Origin: an uncultured bacterium
GTDB taxonomy: Bacteria > Actinomycetota > Coriobacteriia > Coriobacteriales > Eggerthellaceae
Assembly (NCBI GenBank): GCA_905215325.1
Contig: CAJMPP010000002.1
Coordinates: 25,242 to 89,241 of the forward strand
Direction: 5' to 3'
DNA length: 64,000 bases
The notes below the pieces were generated by a model. The model was given only the letters and a program-made list of their open reading frames with translations, searched no databases and had not been told where the DNA came from. A program made the translations under genes and the position numbers. The first letter of the stretch is position 1; every line of letters starts with the position of its first letter. This document shows positions 26,753 to 35,736 of this stretch, piece by piece.

Positions 26753-28059
26753 TGCGCACCCCCTTCCTGCCCATCGGGGCCTTTTGCGGCCGAATCCTCA
26801 ACCTTTGCGATCAACTTACGCGCAAAATCGCGCTGCTCATCGTCCAGGGGGTTGCCCACCTGGCTTTCGTAGAAGGCGCTGAACAAGTCCAGCGTGTCCA
26901 TATTGTCGGGGTCGGCCGTGAGCTGGTTTTGCGGGCGGTCGATCAGCACCGTCACGTTGTCGTAATCCAGCATCATGGCGTTGGGGAACACTTCGTGGAT
27001 CTTCGCCATGGCGTCCAGCTGTGGATGTTCATCGGAGAGCGTGATGTGCAGGTAATCCTGCGAGGCGTCGCACACGCCATCGACCAGCGCCGCCCCTTCG
27101 CCTTCTCCGCCTAGCGCACCTGCCTCGCCATCGGCACCGCCAGCCGGCATCCCCGCATCCGTCAGCGAGCAACCGCCCGCTGCCGCCCCCATTGCCAGCA
27201 CGTCCGCCAACGTGCCGCGCACCTCGCGCACATCATGCAGCGGCACCAGCGGGATCAGCTCGAACGACACACATTCGCCCACGTCGTCGCCCGGTTTCTT
27301 CTCCCCCAGCTCAACCAGCGCAACGCTTTTGCCATAGCGCGCTTCGCTGAATGAATACTTCAGCGGCGAGCCCGAATAACGCACGGTGTCGCGCCCCACG
27401 CGCTGCGGGCGATGCACATGCCCAAGCGCCACGTAGTCGAACGCGTCGTACACCGACACGTCAACGTTGTCCATGCCGCCCAGTTTGATCTCATCGTCGG
27501 CGCGATCGGGCGCCGTTCCGTACGCCGTCACCAGCTGGTGCGACAACACAACGTTGCGTTTCCCCTGGTCGATGTCGCACGCGCCCAACGCCGCACGCAA
27601 CGCAGCTGAATAGTCGTCGCCGATTTCCTCATCGGGGAAGAACCTGCGCACGTCGCCAGGCTTCAAAAACGGCAGCAGCCAAAACTCCACCGGCCCATGC
27701 TCGTCCTCAAGCTCAAGCCGCTCAACTTCGCCCGCGTACACCGGGGGCAGGCACACGCCCTGCTTTTCCAGCAACCCCTGCGCGTAGGCGATGCGCTCGG
27801 CTGAATCGTGGTTGCCGGGAATGGCCAGCACGCGCAAACCCGCCGCCACCGCGTCGGTCAAAAACGCGTCGAACACGGTGACCGCTTCGGCGCTCGGCGA
27901 TGCCTTATCGTACACATCGCCGGCAATCAAAAGCACGCTGGCCTGGTGCTTCTCCGCAATATCCAGTATCTGCCGCAGAATATAGCGCTGATCGTCCAGC
28001 ATCGACATGCCGTTAACGCGCTTTCCGATATGCAAATCGGAAACATGCAGCACCTTCAT
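26749..28059 (-). CDS. sbcD: exonuclease SbcCD subunit D (Mre11-like nuclease)
   Basis: The manganese-dependent phosphoesterase partner of SbcC. The 436-residue protein begins MKVLHVSDLHIGK and contains the metallophosphatase motifs GDVYDKASPS, GNHDSAER and ALGHVHRPQ. The start at 28059 is favoured because the protein begins exactly with the family N-terminus and AAAGGGG precedes it; the frame is open for 47 more codons. A Gly/Ala-rich insertion at about residues 300-345 (for example AGGCSLTDAGMPAGGADGE) is unusual for SbcD and looks like a flexible linker. Confidence 0.94.
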   Translation of the reverse strand: MKVLHVSDLHIGKRVNGMSMLDDQRYILRQILDIAEKHQASVLLIAGDVYDKASPSAEAVTVFDAFLTDAVAAGLRVLAIPGNHDSAERIAYAQGLLEKQGVCLPPVYAGEVERLELEDEHGPVEFWLLPFLKPGDVRRFFPDEEIGDDYSAALRAALGACDIDQGKRNVVLSHQLVTAYGTAPDRADDEIKLGGMDNVDVSVYDAFDYVALGHVHRPQRVGRDTVRYSGSPLKYSFSEARYGKSVALVELGEKKPGDDVGECVSFELIPLVPLHDVREVRGTLADVLAMGAAAGGCSLTDAGMPAGGADGEAGALGGEGEGAALVDGVCDASQDYLHITLSDEHPQLDAMAKIHEVFPNAMMLDYDNVTVLIDRPQNQLTADPDNMDTLDLFSAFYESQVGNPLDDEQRDFARKLIAKVEDSAAKGPDGQEGGAQ

Positions 28060-28221
28060 CTCGCAACCCCTTTCGTCGAAAGCCGCATCACAGGGCCTGC
28101 TCCGCGCACAGCTCAGACCATGTACCATCGTCCCACAAGGATTTCCAATAGCCGTACTATGCACGGGACAGCAACGGCATTTTCGTGGTCGCGTCAACAA
28201 CTAATCGCGCACAGCGGTTAT

Positions 28222-28247
28222 CGCATCGCCATTAACCTGGCGATGCG
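28222..28247. repeat. perfect hairpin downstream of the small gene pair
   Basis: CGCATCGCCA (28222-28231) pairs with TGGCGATGCG (28238-28247) around a 6-base loop, 100 bases after the stop of the small minus-strand gene. It may act as a weak terminator; it lies in the 287-base gap before sbcD, where nothing else was recognised. Confidence 0.45.
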
Positions 28248-28346
28248 CGCATCTGCGAACATCTCATCACCGGGCATCCAGCGACACTGCTTACCTGGAG
28301 CCATTGCCGCATCTACAAGAAGAAAACAACGGCCCCGCGAGCAGAA

Positions 28347-28628
28347 TCAACCTTCTAAGTCTTTGCGCACTAGATAGCGCAGGTAGTCGGAACGGCTCAT
28401 GGACAGGCTTTTCGCACGCTCATCCATGCGGCGAACCTCCGCTTCGGTGTCGCGATACGTTATGGACTTCATACGTTCGCCGTACACGCACGGCCTACCG
28501 ATAAGCACGGTCTCGCCCTCCGGCCATTCGCCGCTTTCGTACTTTTCAGCGTCTGCATGCAACTGCGCTATCTCGTTTTTCGAAAACGAGAATCGAGAGC
28601 GCAGGTCCTTATCAGTGACCACGGCCAT
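28347..28628 (-). CDS. small putative antitoxin-like protein
   Basis: A 93-residue protein of mixed charge. Its C-terminal part (DERAKSLSMSRSDYLRYLVR) resembles the DNA-binding ribbon-helix-helix or relaxosome-type segment of many antitoxins. The start at 28628 is chosen because GGGAGGGG lies at correct spacing; ATG 28634 is too close to it. It overlaps the upstream small gene by 17 bases, so the two are translationally coupled. The pairing and size suggest a toxin-antitoxin-like module, but no family was firmly recognised. Confidence 0.6.
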   Translation of the reverse strand: MAVVTDKDLRSRFSFSKNEIAQLHADAEKYESGEWPEGETVLIGRPCVYGERMKSITYRDTEAEVRRMDERAKSLSMSRSDYLRYLVRKDLEG

Positions 28629-28893
28629 GACCATCCCCTCCCAACCCCAATTCCTTGAGCGCACGCGTCGTCGGCGGCGTGTTTGCATGGAATATCAGCA
28701 CGCCGAACAGTTTTTTCCGTCCCGTCATCTCAATGGCCCTGCCATGCCGATCGAATCCAATGGCCACGAAATCGACCTCGCCGCTTTCGCAACCGCGTCG
28801 AGCAACCGATACGGCATTTCGCCACGCGTGCAGCACCTGCTCCTCGGACAACCCGTGCACGAGCGCATGCTCGTGTACGAATACCTCGTTCAT
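28612..28893 (-). CDS. small putative toxin-like protein
   Basis: A 93-residue protein. Its centre and end (DFVAIGFDRHGRAIEMTGRK, then GVLIFHANTPPTTRALKELG) read like a compact globular domain, similar in plan to BrnT-type or other small RNase toxins, where the C-terminal half of a beta-sheet ends in a short helix. I could not assign a family. It is the first gene of a two-gene unit with its own near-consensus promoter 22 bases upstream of the ATG. Its ribosome-binding site is weak, which may keep its level low relative to the downstream partner, which has a strong one. Confidence 0.6.
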   Translation of the reverse strand: MNEVFVHEHALVHGLSEEQVLHAWRNAVSVARRGCESGEVDFVAIGFDRHGRAIEMTGRKKLFGVLIFHANTPPTTRALKELGLGGDGHGRGH

Positions 28894-28914
28894 AAGGCAC
28901 TACTTTTGTCTTGC

Positions 28915-28943
28915 ATTATAGAACCGCCTCGCTCAGGTCTCAA
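28915..28943 (-). promoter_or_regulatory. near-consensus sigma-70 promoter of the small gene pair
   Basis: On the minus strand TTGAGA (28938-28943) and a perfect TATAAT (28915-28920) are separated by exactly 17 bases. The predicted start is about 15 bases before the ATG of the first gene, leaving a very short leader. Confidence 0.8.
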
Positions 28944-29180
28944 GTATCGAATCACCTTGAGTATGAGGCGCCCGCCTTGCATAGACCTTGCAGGCATGCC
29001 CGCTCTCAGTACGTCAAACCTTACGAAAGCGCCCCGCAGGCCTCCTAACCGATTCGACAGCAGTGCCCGGATCGGCCCTCGAGACATCCGCACCGACCCA
29101 TTAGCTCGCAGCCAACAACAGCGCTGACCGCAAACCGAGGTGCGACAAAACGGCAACGGATAAAACGGAACAGCAGTTAA

Positions 29181-29222
29181 ATCAAACGGCCGACGTGGAG
29201 CGTATCGCCCCGCGCCGGCCGT
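29181..29222 (-). terminator. intrinsic terminator after the topoisomerase operon
   Basis: ACGGCCG arms (29186-29192 and 29216-29222), with further pairing inside, form a GC-rich stem followed on the minus strand by TTTGATTT. It begins 15 bases after the stop of the topoisomerase A subunit gene. Confidence 0.75.
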
Positions 29223-29236
29223 CTCATGCCTGCACG

Positions 29237-31480
29237 CTACTCCAAGTCGAACAGGCTCTTCATGTCCGTTTCCTTCATGGGCGAACCGGAAGACGGCAAG
29301 CTTGCCGCGCGGAACTTCTCCACGCTGGCCGTGCCGCCTAGGAACTCCTCAGCCGTGCCCACCATGGTCACGATGCGGCCGTTCTTCGCAGTGAACGCCT
29401 GGATGCCCTGCGTGCTGTTGGTGGTCTTGGTCTTCAACAGCGAAGTGTTGAAGTTGATCAGACGCTGATCGCTTGACACCAAGGCCAGGTCGCGGTCCTC
29501 TTTCAGCACGGTGGCGAACAACAGCTTGCTGCCGCCGTAGATGGCGTTCTTCAGGCGCTTGCGGTTGGTCTTCGTCACATAGCCCGCCAAGGCCACGCGC
29601 GCCACGCGGCCGTTCTCAAACACGAACAGCACATCGGCCTTGTAGTCCTCGGGGTCGATTACCCAGATCACGCTCTCGTCGGGATCCATCCCCAGGTCGG
29701 TGGGCAGGTACGAACCCAGCTGCGCCGACTTGGTGTCCTCGAACTGCGCCACCTTGCACTTGTACACCTGACGCTGATCGGTGAACACCAGCAGCTCGTG
29801 GGTATTCGACGACGGGAACTCGATGAAAGGCTCGTCGCCATCCTTGTACTTCAGCGTGGTGGCCTTACGCAGCACGCGCTCGGTCATCTTTTTCAGGTAG
29901 CCGTCGCGCGAGAGCATCATGGTGACGGGGTATTCCTCCACCTCGGGCTCCAGGCTGACCTCCACGATGTCGCCCGGCTCAACCAAGCCGGTTTTGCGCG
30001 GCGTGACGTGCTTCTTATTCACTGCGGCAAGCTCATCGCTGATGACCTGCTTGACCTTCTGCTCGCTGGCCAGGACCTCCTTCAGCTCGGCGATGTCGCC
30101 TTCCAGCTTCGCAATGTCCTTCGTGCGGTTGAGGATGTATTCCTCGTTGATGTTGCGCAGCTTCAACTCGGCCACGAACTCCGCCTGTACCTCGTCGATG
30201 CCGAAGCCCTTCATTAGATTCGGCACAACCTCGGCTTCCAGCTTGGTGTTGCGGATGATGGCGATGGCCTTGTCGATGTCCAGCAAAATGGCCTCAAGGC
30301 CGTGCAGCAGATGCAGCCTGTCGCTTTTCTTCCCCAGGTCGAAGTTCATACGACGTCGCGTGGAATCAACACGCCACGCGACCCACTCCTGCAGGATCTG
30401 ACGCACGCCCATAACGCGCGGGTACCCGTCAACCAACACGTTGAAGTTGCAGGAGAACGAATCCTGCAGCGTGGTGGAGCGGAACAGCTTCGCCATGAGC
30501 AGCTCGGGGTCGACGCCGCGCTTCAGGTCGATAGCGATACGCAGACCGGAAAGGTCGGTCTCGTCGCGGATGTCGGCGATCTCGCGCACCTTGCCTTCTT
30601 TCGCCAGCTTGACGATGCGCTCGATGATGATGTCGGTTTTCGTGGTATAGGGAATCTCGTACACCTCGATGATGCGCTCGTCGGGCAGGTAGCGCCAGCG
30701 CGAGCGGATCTGGAAGCTGCCCAGGCCCGTGTTGAAGATGCGATCCATCTCCTCGCGACGGTAGATGATCTCGCCGCCGGTGGAGAAGTCGGGCGCGGGC
30801 ATGTATTTCTGCAGGTCACAGTCTGGGTCCTCAAGGAAATGCATGGTGGCTTCGCATACTTCGTTCAAGTTGAAGCCGCAGATGTCGGAAGCCATGGCAA
30901 CGCCGATGCCCTTGTTCGCCGAGACCAAAATGTTGGGGAACGTGGTGGGCAGCAGGCGCGGCTCCTTCATGGCGCCGTCGTAGCTGTCCATGAAGTCGAC
31001 CGGGTCCTTGTCGATGTCCTTGAAGATTTCGGCGCAAATAGGGGAAAGCTTGGCCTCGGTGTAACGCGAGGCGGCATAGCTCAGGTCGCCGGAGTAGTAC
31101 TTGCCGAAGTTGCCCTTGGATTCCACGAAGGGCGTGAGCAGGGCCTCGTTGCCCGTGGCAAGACGCACCATGGTCTCGTAGATGGCCGAATCGCCATGAG
31201 GGTTGAGCTTCATGGTCTGGCCGACGATGTTGGCGCTCTTCTGGCGCGCGCCGTTGAGCAGGCCCATCTTGTACATGGTGTACAGGAGCTTGCGGTGCGA
31301 CGGCTTGAACCCGTCGATCTCCGGGAACGCGCGGGACACGTTGGTGCTCATGGCGTAGGGCATGTAGTTCACTTCGAGGGTTTGCGTGATGGGCTGCTCC
31401 AACACCTCGGAGTGCAGGCCGATCACGTTGGGGTTGTCCACATGCTTCTTCTTCGGTTGTGCTTTGGTCTTTCTTGCCAC
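29237..31480 (-). CDS. type IIA topoisomerase subunit A (ParC-like)
   Basis: The breakage-reunion subunit of a second type II topoisomerase. The 747-residue protein shows EVNYMPYAMSTNVSRAFPEI, KLNPHGDSAIYETMVRL and the catalytic tyrosine at about 140 in YAASRYTEAKL, then a C-terminal beta-propeller region. I see no GyrA box, so decatenation or relaxation is more likely than supercoiling. The start is the GTG at 31480 with AAGGGGAG in front. A gyrA-like gene of this divergent type, paired with the B subunit directly upstream, is typical of several anaerobic Gram-positive lineages that also carry true gyrase elsewhere. Confidence 0.9.
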   Translation of the reverse strand: MARKTKAQPKKKHVDNPNVIGLHSEVLEQPITQTLEVNYMPYAMSTNVSRAFPEIDGFKPSHRKLLYTMYKMGLLNGARQKSANIVGQTMKLNPHGDSAIYETMVRLATGNEALLTPFVESKGNFGKYYSGDLSYAASRYTEAKLSPICAEIFKDIDKDPVDFMDSYDGAMKEPRLLPTTFPNILVSANKGIGVAMASDICGFNLNEVCEATMHFLEDPDCDLQKYMPAPDFSTGGEIIYRREEMDRIFNTGLGSFQIRSRWRYLPDERIIEVYEIPYTTKTDIIIERIVKLAKEGKVREIADIRDETDLSGLRIAIDLKRGVDPELLMAKLFRSTTLQDSFSCNFNVLVDGYPRVMGVRQILQEWVAWRVDSTRRRMNFDLGKKSDRLHLLHGLEAILLDIDKAIAIIRNTKLEAEVVPNLMKGFGIDEVQAEFVAELKLRNINEEYILNRTKDIAKLEGDIAELKEVLASEQKVKQVISDELAAVNKKHVTPRKTGLVEPGDIVEVSLEPEVEEYPVTMMLSRDGYLKKMTERVLRKATTLKYKDGDEPFIEFPSSNTHELLVFTDQRQVYKCKVAQFEDTKSAQLGSYLPTDLGMDPDESVIWVIDPEDYKADVLFVFENGRVARVALAGYVTKTNRKRLKNAIYGGSKLLFATVLKEDRDLALVSSDQRLINFNTSLLKTKTTNSTQGIQAFTAKNGRIVTMVGTAEEFLGGTASVEKFRAASLPSSGSPMKETDMKSLFDLE

Positions 31481-31563
31481 GGTCTCCCCTTGATGCGAAT
31501 GGGCGGGCGCCGTCTTGCGCGCGCCCACCGGTTTAGATCTTCAACAGCCTTGCTAAAGGCGCC

Positions 31564-33561
31564 TTATTGCAGGTCAAGCTGGTCGAGGTATTCCCTGCCA
31601 TGCTCGGCGATGTGGCGTTTGCGGCCCTCATCGTCGTTGCCCAGCAGCAGGTTGAACATGGTTTCCATACGCTCGACATCCTCGGGCTCCACCTTGATCA
31701 GGCGGCGTGTCTCGGGGTTCATGGTGGTGAGCCACATCATGTCGGGATCGTTCTCACCGAGACCCTTGGAGCGGTTGATGGAGCACTTCTGCCCGTCGAT
31801 TTCCTTCAGGATGTTGTTCTTCTCAAGATCGGTGTAGGCGAAGTAGGTCTTCTCCTTGCAGTTGATCTCGTACAGCGGCGATTCGGCGATGTAGACGAAC
31901 CCCTCACGGATGAGCGTGGGGACCAACCGGTAGAGCATGGCCAGGATGAGCGTGCGGATATGGTAGCCGTCGACGTCGGCGTCGGTGCAGATGATGACCT
32001 TGCTCCAGTTCAGGTTATCCAGGTCGAAGGTGCCAAGGTTCTTCATGCGGCGGTCGTTGACCTCCACGCCGCAGCCGAGCACGCGCAGCAGGTCCATGAT
32101 GATCTCGGACTTGAAGATGCGCGGGTAATCCTCCTTCAGGCAGTTGAGGATCTTGCCTCGCACCGGCATGACGCCCTGGAACTCGGCATCGCGCGACGTG
32201 CGAATGGCACCTGCTGCCGAGTCGCCCTCTACGATGTAGACCTCGCGGCGACCCTTGTCCTTGGAGCGGCAGTCGATGAACTTCTGCACGCGATTGGCCA
32301 TGTCGGTCTTCTGCTGCAGGTTGGTCTTGATGCTCTGGCGCGTCTTCTCTGCGTTCTCACGCGACCGCTTGTTGATGAGCACCTGCTCCATGATCTTGTC
32401 GGCAGACTCTTTGTTCTCGATCAGGTACGTGCCCAAGCGCTCCTTGAAAAACGCCGTCATGGCCTGCTGGATGAAGCGGTTGTTGATGGCCTTCTTCGTC
32501 TGATTCTCGTAGGACGTCTGCGTGGAGAAGCAGTTGGTCACAAGAACCAGGCAATCCTGCACGTCCTGCCACTTGATGGCGCTCTCGTTTTTGTTGTACT
32601 TGCCCTGCTGCTTGATGTAGGCATCAAGCGCGCTGGTCAGGGCGCTGCGCGCGGCCTTCTCCGGCGAGCCGCCGTTTTCCAGCCACGACGAGTTGTGGTA
32701 GTACTCCTGCATCTGGAACGTGCGCGAGAAGCACAGGCACGCGGTGATCTTCACGTTGTAGTCGGGCAGGTCATCGCGGTCGCGGCCGCGGCGGTCTGCC
32801 TGGATGAAGAAGGGCTCGGTCAGGTAGTCGTGGCCCACCTTCTCCATCACGTAGTCCTCGATGCCCTTGGGGTAGCAGAACTCCTCTTCGGAGAAGACGC
32901 CGTCCTGCCCCTCGATGCGCAGACGGAACGTGACGTTGGCGTTGACCACCGCCTGGCGGCGCATGGTTTCGCGATACCAGTCGTCGGGAATGTCGATGGC
33001 GGTGAAAACCTCCAGGTCAGGACGCCATTTGATGGTGGTGCCGGTGCGCGCCTCGTCGGTGGGCTCGACCTGCAGGGCCTTCTTCTTGGCGCCGACGACC
33101 TTGCCCTTCTTGAAGTGCAGCTGATACTTGTTGCCGTCACGCCATACGGTGACGTCCATGTACTCGGAGGCGTACTGCGTGGCGCACGAGCCCAAGCCGT
33201 TGGTGCCCAGCGAGAAGTCGTAGTCGCCGCCCTGGTTGTTGTCGTATTTGCCGCCGGCGTACAGCTCGCAGAACACCAGCTCCCAGTTGAAGCGCTTCTC
33301 GGTGGGGTTCCAGTCAAGCGGGCAGCCGCGGCCGTTGTCCTCCACCTGGATGGAGCCGTCGGCGAAAGCGGTGAGGGTAATCAGGTTGCCGTAGCCCTGG
33401 CGCGCCTCGTCGACCGAGTTCGACAGGATCTCGAACGCGGCGTGAGCGCAGCCGTCAAGGCCGTCGGAGCCGAATATGACCGCAGGGCGAAGGCGTACGC
33501 GCTCCTCGTCCTTCAACTGGCGGATGCTGTCGTTACCGTAATTGACCGTGCTTTTTGCCAT
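31564..33561 (-). CDS. type IIA topoisomerase subunit B (ParE-like, divergent)
   Basis: The ATPase subunit of the same enzyme, 665 residues. The GHKL ATPase motifs are present: EILSNSVDEARQGYG, EDNGRGCPLDW and SLGTNGLGSCATQY. The TOPRIM metal site is seen in EGDSAAGAIRTSRD and CTDADVDGYHIRTL. The N-terminal sequence VRLRPAVIFGSDGLDG replaces the RPGMYIG pattern of standard GyrB/ParE, and the GDSAGG of other members is GDSAAG here. It lies 83 bases before the A subunit gene, so the two are co-transcribed. Confidence 0.9.
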   Translation of the reverse strand: MAKSTVNYGNDSIRQLKDEERVRLRPAVIFGSDGLDGCAHAAFEILSNSVDEARQGYGNLITLTAFADGSIQVEDNGRGCPLDWNPTEKRFNWELVFCELYAGGKYDNNQGGDYDFSLGTNGLGSCATQYASEYMDVTVWRDGNKYQLHFKKGKVVGAKKKALQVEPTDEARTGTTIKWRPDLEVFTAIDIPDDWYRETMRRQAVVNANVTFRLRIEGQDGVFSEEEFCYPKGIEDYVMEKVGHDYLTEPFFIQADRRGRDRDDLPDYNVKITACLCFSRTFQMQEYYHNSSWLENGGSPEKAARSALTSALDAYIKQQGKYNKNESAIKWQDVQDCLVLVTNCFSTQTSYENQTKKAINNRFIQQAMTAFFKERLGTYLIENKESADKIMEQVLINKRSRENAEKTRQSIKTNLQQKTDMANRVQKFIDCRSKDKGRREVYIVEGDSAAGAIRTSRDAEFQGVMPVRGKILNCLKEDYPRIFKSEIIMDLLRVLGCGVEVNDRRMKNLGTFDLDNLNWSKVIICTDADVDGYHIRTLILAMLYRLVPTLIREGFVYIAESPLYEINCKEKTYFAYTDLEKNNILKEIDGQKCSINRSKGLGENDPDMMWLTTMNPETRRLIKVEPEDVERMETMFNLLLGNDDEGRKRHIAEHGREYLDQLDLQ

Positions 33562-33733
33562 ACCGTTCTTTCGCTTCTCGTATTCCCCTTGTGGTGTGTC
33601 TACCGCAAGTTACCACAAGGGCTGCCCGCCCCACAGCAACATCACGGCAAAAACATCGTACACCTGTTCGCTGCTTGAAGCAAGTAGCGGTGAGGGAAGT
33701 GAAAAAAGCACTCAGGGCCGCGCCCGCGCTATG

Positions 33734-35470
33734 CTAGCGCATTTCGCGAATGGTTTGCTGAAGCTCCCGTTTGCTGTGCACGTTCATTTTCATGTAAGCG
33801 TTTTTCGCATAGCTGCGCACGGTGTTCTCGGAAAGCACCAGCAGCTCCGCAATCGCGACCTTGCTTTTGCCCTCGGCAAGCATAAGAGCCACCTCAGCCT
33901 CACGGCGCGTCAGCCCAAACCCCGCGATCAACCGCGCGATGCGCCCATCATCGGCCGCGTGCAAAACCGCCTCGGGCTCCCGCTCCGACTCAGCAACATC
34001 GCCCACAAGGCCCGGATCGACACCGCCTTCCGCCCGCGCTTCGCAACGCTCGGCAATCGGCAGCTCGATGGCATCGCCTTCGCCGCCGGCAGCCGCAACG
34101 CCCGTGCGACCAGCGGCGCTACCCGTCGCGGCACAACCCGCAGGCCTCGCATCGCCTTCGCTAGCTGCCCCGCCTTCGCCTGCTTCCTCGCCGGGAAAGC
34201 CCGTCAGCAACGCTCGAGAGCGCGGAACGTTGTCACCGAGCAGCACCGCGATGGAAATGGACAGCACGCACACCATCAATGCGGCCAACAGCGTCATCAC
34301 CGAGCTTTGCGGCGCGAAAACCAGGATGCCCCAGCGCCCGACTTCACGCGCGAGCAGAAACACCGCCCAGCACACGCCGAGCACCGCATACGGGTTCCAC
34401 GGGGAATGGCGCGCGATGTCATAGCAGATGACCCACAAAATGCCGAGCGTCATGGTGTTGGCGATGGACACGAGCGCCGCGCCGCCGGCAAGCCCCCACC
34501 ATTCCAGCGTGGCCATCAACACCACACCCGCCGATGCCGCAACCACTTCGAAGCGCCACAGCGTCGCCGACGAAACAGCACGGCCGCGGCACAGCGCAGC
34601 CCACGCCCACACCCCGCACAGCACGACCACTCCACCTTGGTGCAACAACTGCATCCCCAGCGGCAATGCGATCGATTCACCAAACGGAAAACCTCGCGAC
34701 ACGCCCATGACCAGCATGAACAATGCCAATCCGGCCAACAGACGCAAGAAATCGACGCGCGATTCCGCCCCATACGCCTTCTCGGCGATCGAGAACTCGG
34801 GGCACTCGCGCGACGACGAGACGCCGCTCGGAGCCTGCGGCCATCCGCGCTCGTCGGCCACGCGCATCGACCGCCCGAAGCACACGTATGAAACCGTGGG
34901 CAGAAACACTCCGACCAGATAGCATGTCGAGCGCGGCAAAGCGCCCATGACGAAACCGCCCAACGACCCCAATGCCAGTGAGCCCAATGCGCACAACAAA
35001 GCCGTTCGCGGACGCAAACGCAGGTAGAACGCCATCCACATACCGCCGCCCCACACGATGCCCAGCCCCGCGCACGTACACGCCGCGTACAGCACCGCAT
35101 CGGAATCAAGCGTTCCGTTCAAGAAGAACAGCACGCTGCCCAACGTCATGGCTGTAACGGAGAACCACCCGAGCGCCTTCGCGGACCGACGCCCTATCAA
35201 GCCACGCAGGGCGAACGCCACCAGCAAAACGGTGAACGCGATGCGCACGAAGTTGATGACGACGCTGACCAGCCCGGCATCGGACAGCACGTAATTGCCG
35301 TACAGGTTGCACTGAATCCAGATACGCACCACCGCAAGGCCGAAAAAAGCAAGCGTGCAGCCGCCGAACGCCTGACGCAGCGCCGCGCACGCTGCCGCCC
35401 TTTCGGCTGCGCGCGACCCGTCGGCATCGGTCCTGCGAACTTCGCGTATGTTCTCAAACTTGCTTCCCAC
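33734..35470 (-). CDS. LuxR-type regulator with a membrane-spanning N-terminal half
   Basis: The 578-residue protein has about 12 predicted helices in its first 420 residues, an acidic/alanine-rich linker, and a C-terminal LuxR helix-turn-helix at about 510-575 (TRREAEVALMLAEGKSKVAI, then LSENTVRSYAKNAYMKMNVH). It starts at a GTG with GAGAGGG in front. Proteins of this plan are strongly expanded in Eggerthellaceae, often next to respiratory reductases. It is transcribed in the same direction as the flavoprotein and cytochrome genes upstream, 266 bases after them. A role in sensing the substrate of that reductase is inference. Confidence 0.9.
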   Translation of the reverse strand: MGSKFENIREVRRTDADGSRAAERAAACAALRQAFGGCTLAFFGLAVVRIWIQCNLYGNYVLSDAGLVSVVINFVRIAFTVLLVAFALRGLIGRRSAKALGWFSVTAMTLGSVLFFLNGTLDSDAVLYAACTCAGLGIVWGGGMWMAFYLRLRPRTALLCALGSLALGSLGGFVMGALPRSTCYLVGVFLPTVSYVCFGRSMRVADERGWPQAPSGVSSSRECPEFSIAEKAYGAESRVDFLRLLAGLALFMLVMGVSRGFPFGESIALPLGMQLLHQGGVVVLCGVWAWAALCRGRAVSSATLWRFEVVAASAGVVLMATLEWWGLAGGAALVSIANTMTLGILWVICYDIARHSPWNPYAVLGVCWAVFLLAREVGRWGILVFAPQSSVMTLLAALMVCVLSISIAVLLGDNVPRSRALLTGFPGEEAGEGGAASEGDARPAGCAATGSAAGRTGVAAAGGEGDAIELPIAERCEARAEGGVDPGLVGDVAESEREPEAVLHAADDGRIARLIAGFGLTRREAEVALMLAEGKSKVAIAELLVLSENTVRSYAKNAYMKMNVHSKRELQQTIREMR

Positions 35471-35538
35471 TGAGCCCTCTCCCGGACTTCTCCCTTATTT
35501 TCGGCAGTATACCTTTTTTGCACATCAAGAGGCGCACA

Positions 35539-35575
35539 AAGGCGCCACGGTCCGCATTTCGAACCGCGGCGCCTT
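35539..35575 (-). terminator. probable terminator of the flavoprotein-cytochrome unit
   Basis: AAGGCGCC (35539-35546) pairs with GGCGCCTT (35568-35575), extended inside by CGGT/ACCG, and is followed by TTTGTG on the minus strand. It separates the respiratory pair from the LuxR gene. Confidence 0.65.
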
Positions 35576-35736
35576 ATCGCCTTGCTATTTCGCCAGCTCA
35601 TCACGGGCGTGCTTTGCTCGGGGCACATCGCAACCGCACGGTCACGATGAACGCACGCGAACGAACCCACAGCATCCGCGTTTACCCGGTACCGCCCGTT
35701 GCCGCCAACGACTTGCCCACGCTCGACACGTCCTCC

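Larger units (their letters stand above)
28894..29236. other. intergenic region with promoter and terminator
   Basis: Besides the promoter at 28,915-28,943 and the terminator at 29,181-29,222, nothing was recognised. A short open frame on the minus strand (28,890-29,156) has no start signal or recognisable product and was not accepted. Confidence 0.6.

Noticed and set aside
28890..29156. Short minus-strand open frame upstream of the small gene pair
   Set aside because: It overlaps the near-consensus promoter and has no start signal or family resemblance.
31567..33678. Very long plus-strand open frame opposite the ParE-like gene (similar frames lie opposite acnA at 56,357-59,419 and the membrane protein at 54,453-56,360)
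   Set aside because: High GC makes the antisense frame of real genes open. The products are Val/Leu/His/Arg-rich with no recognisable domain, while the minus-strand proteins match known families.
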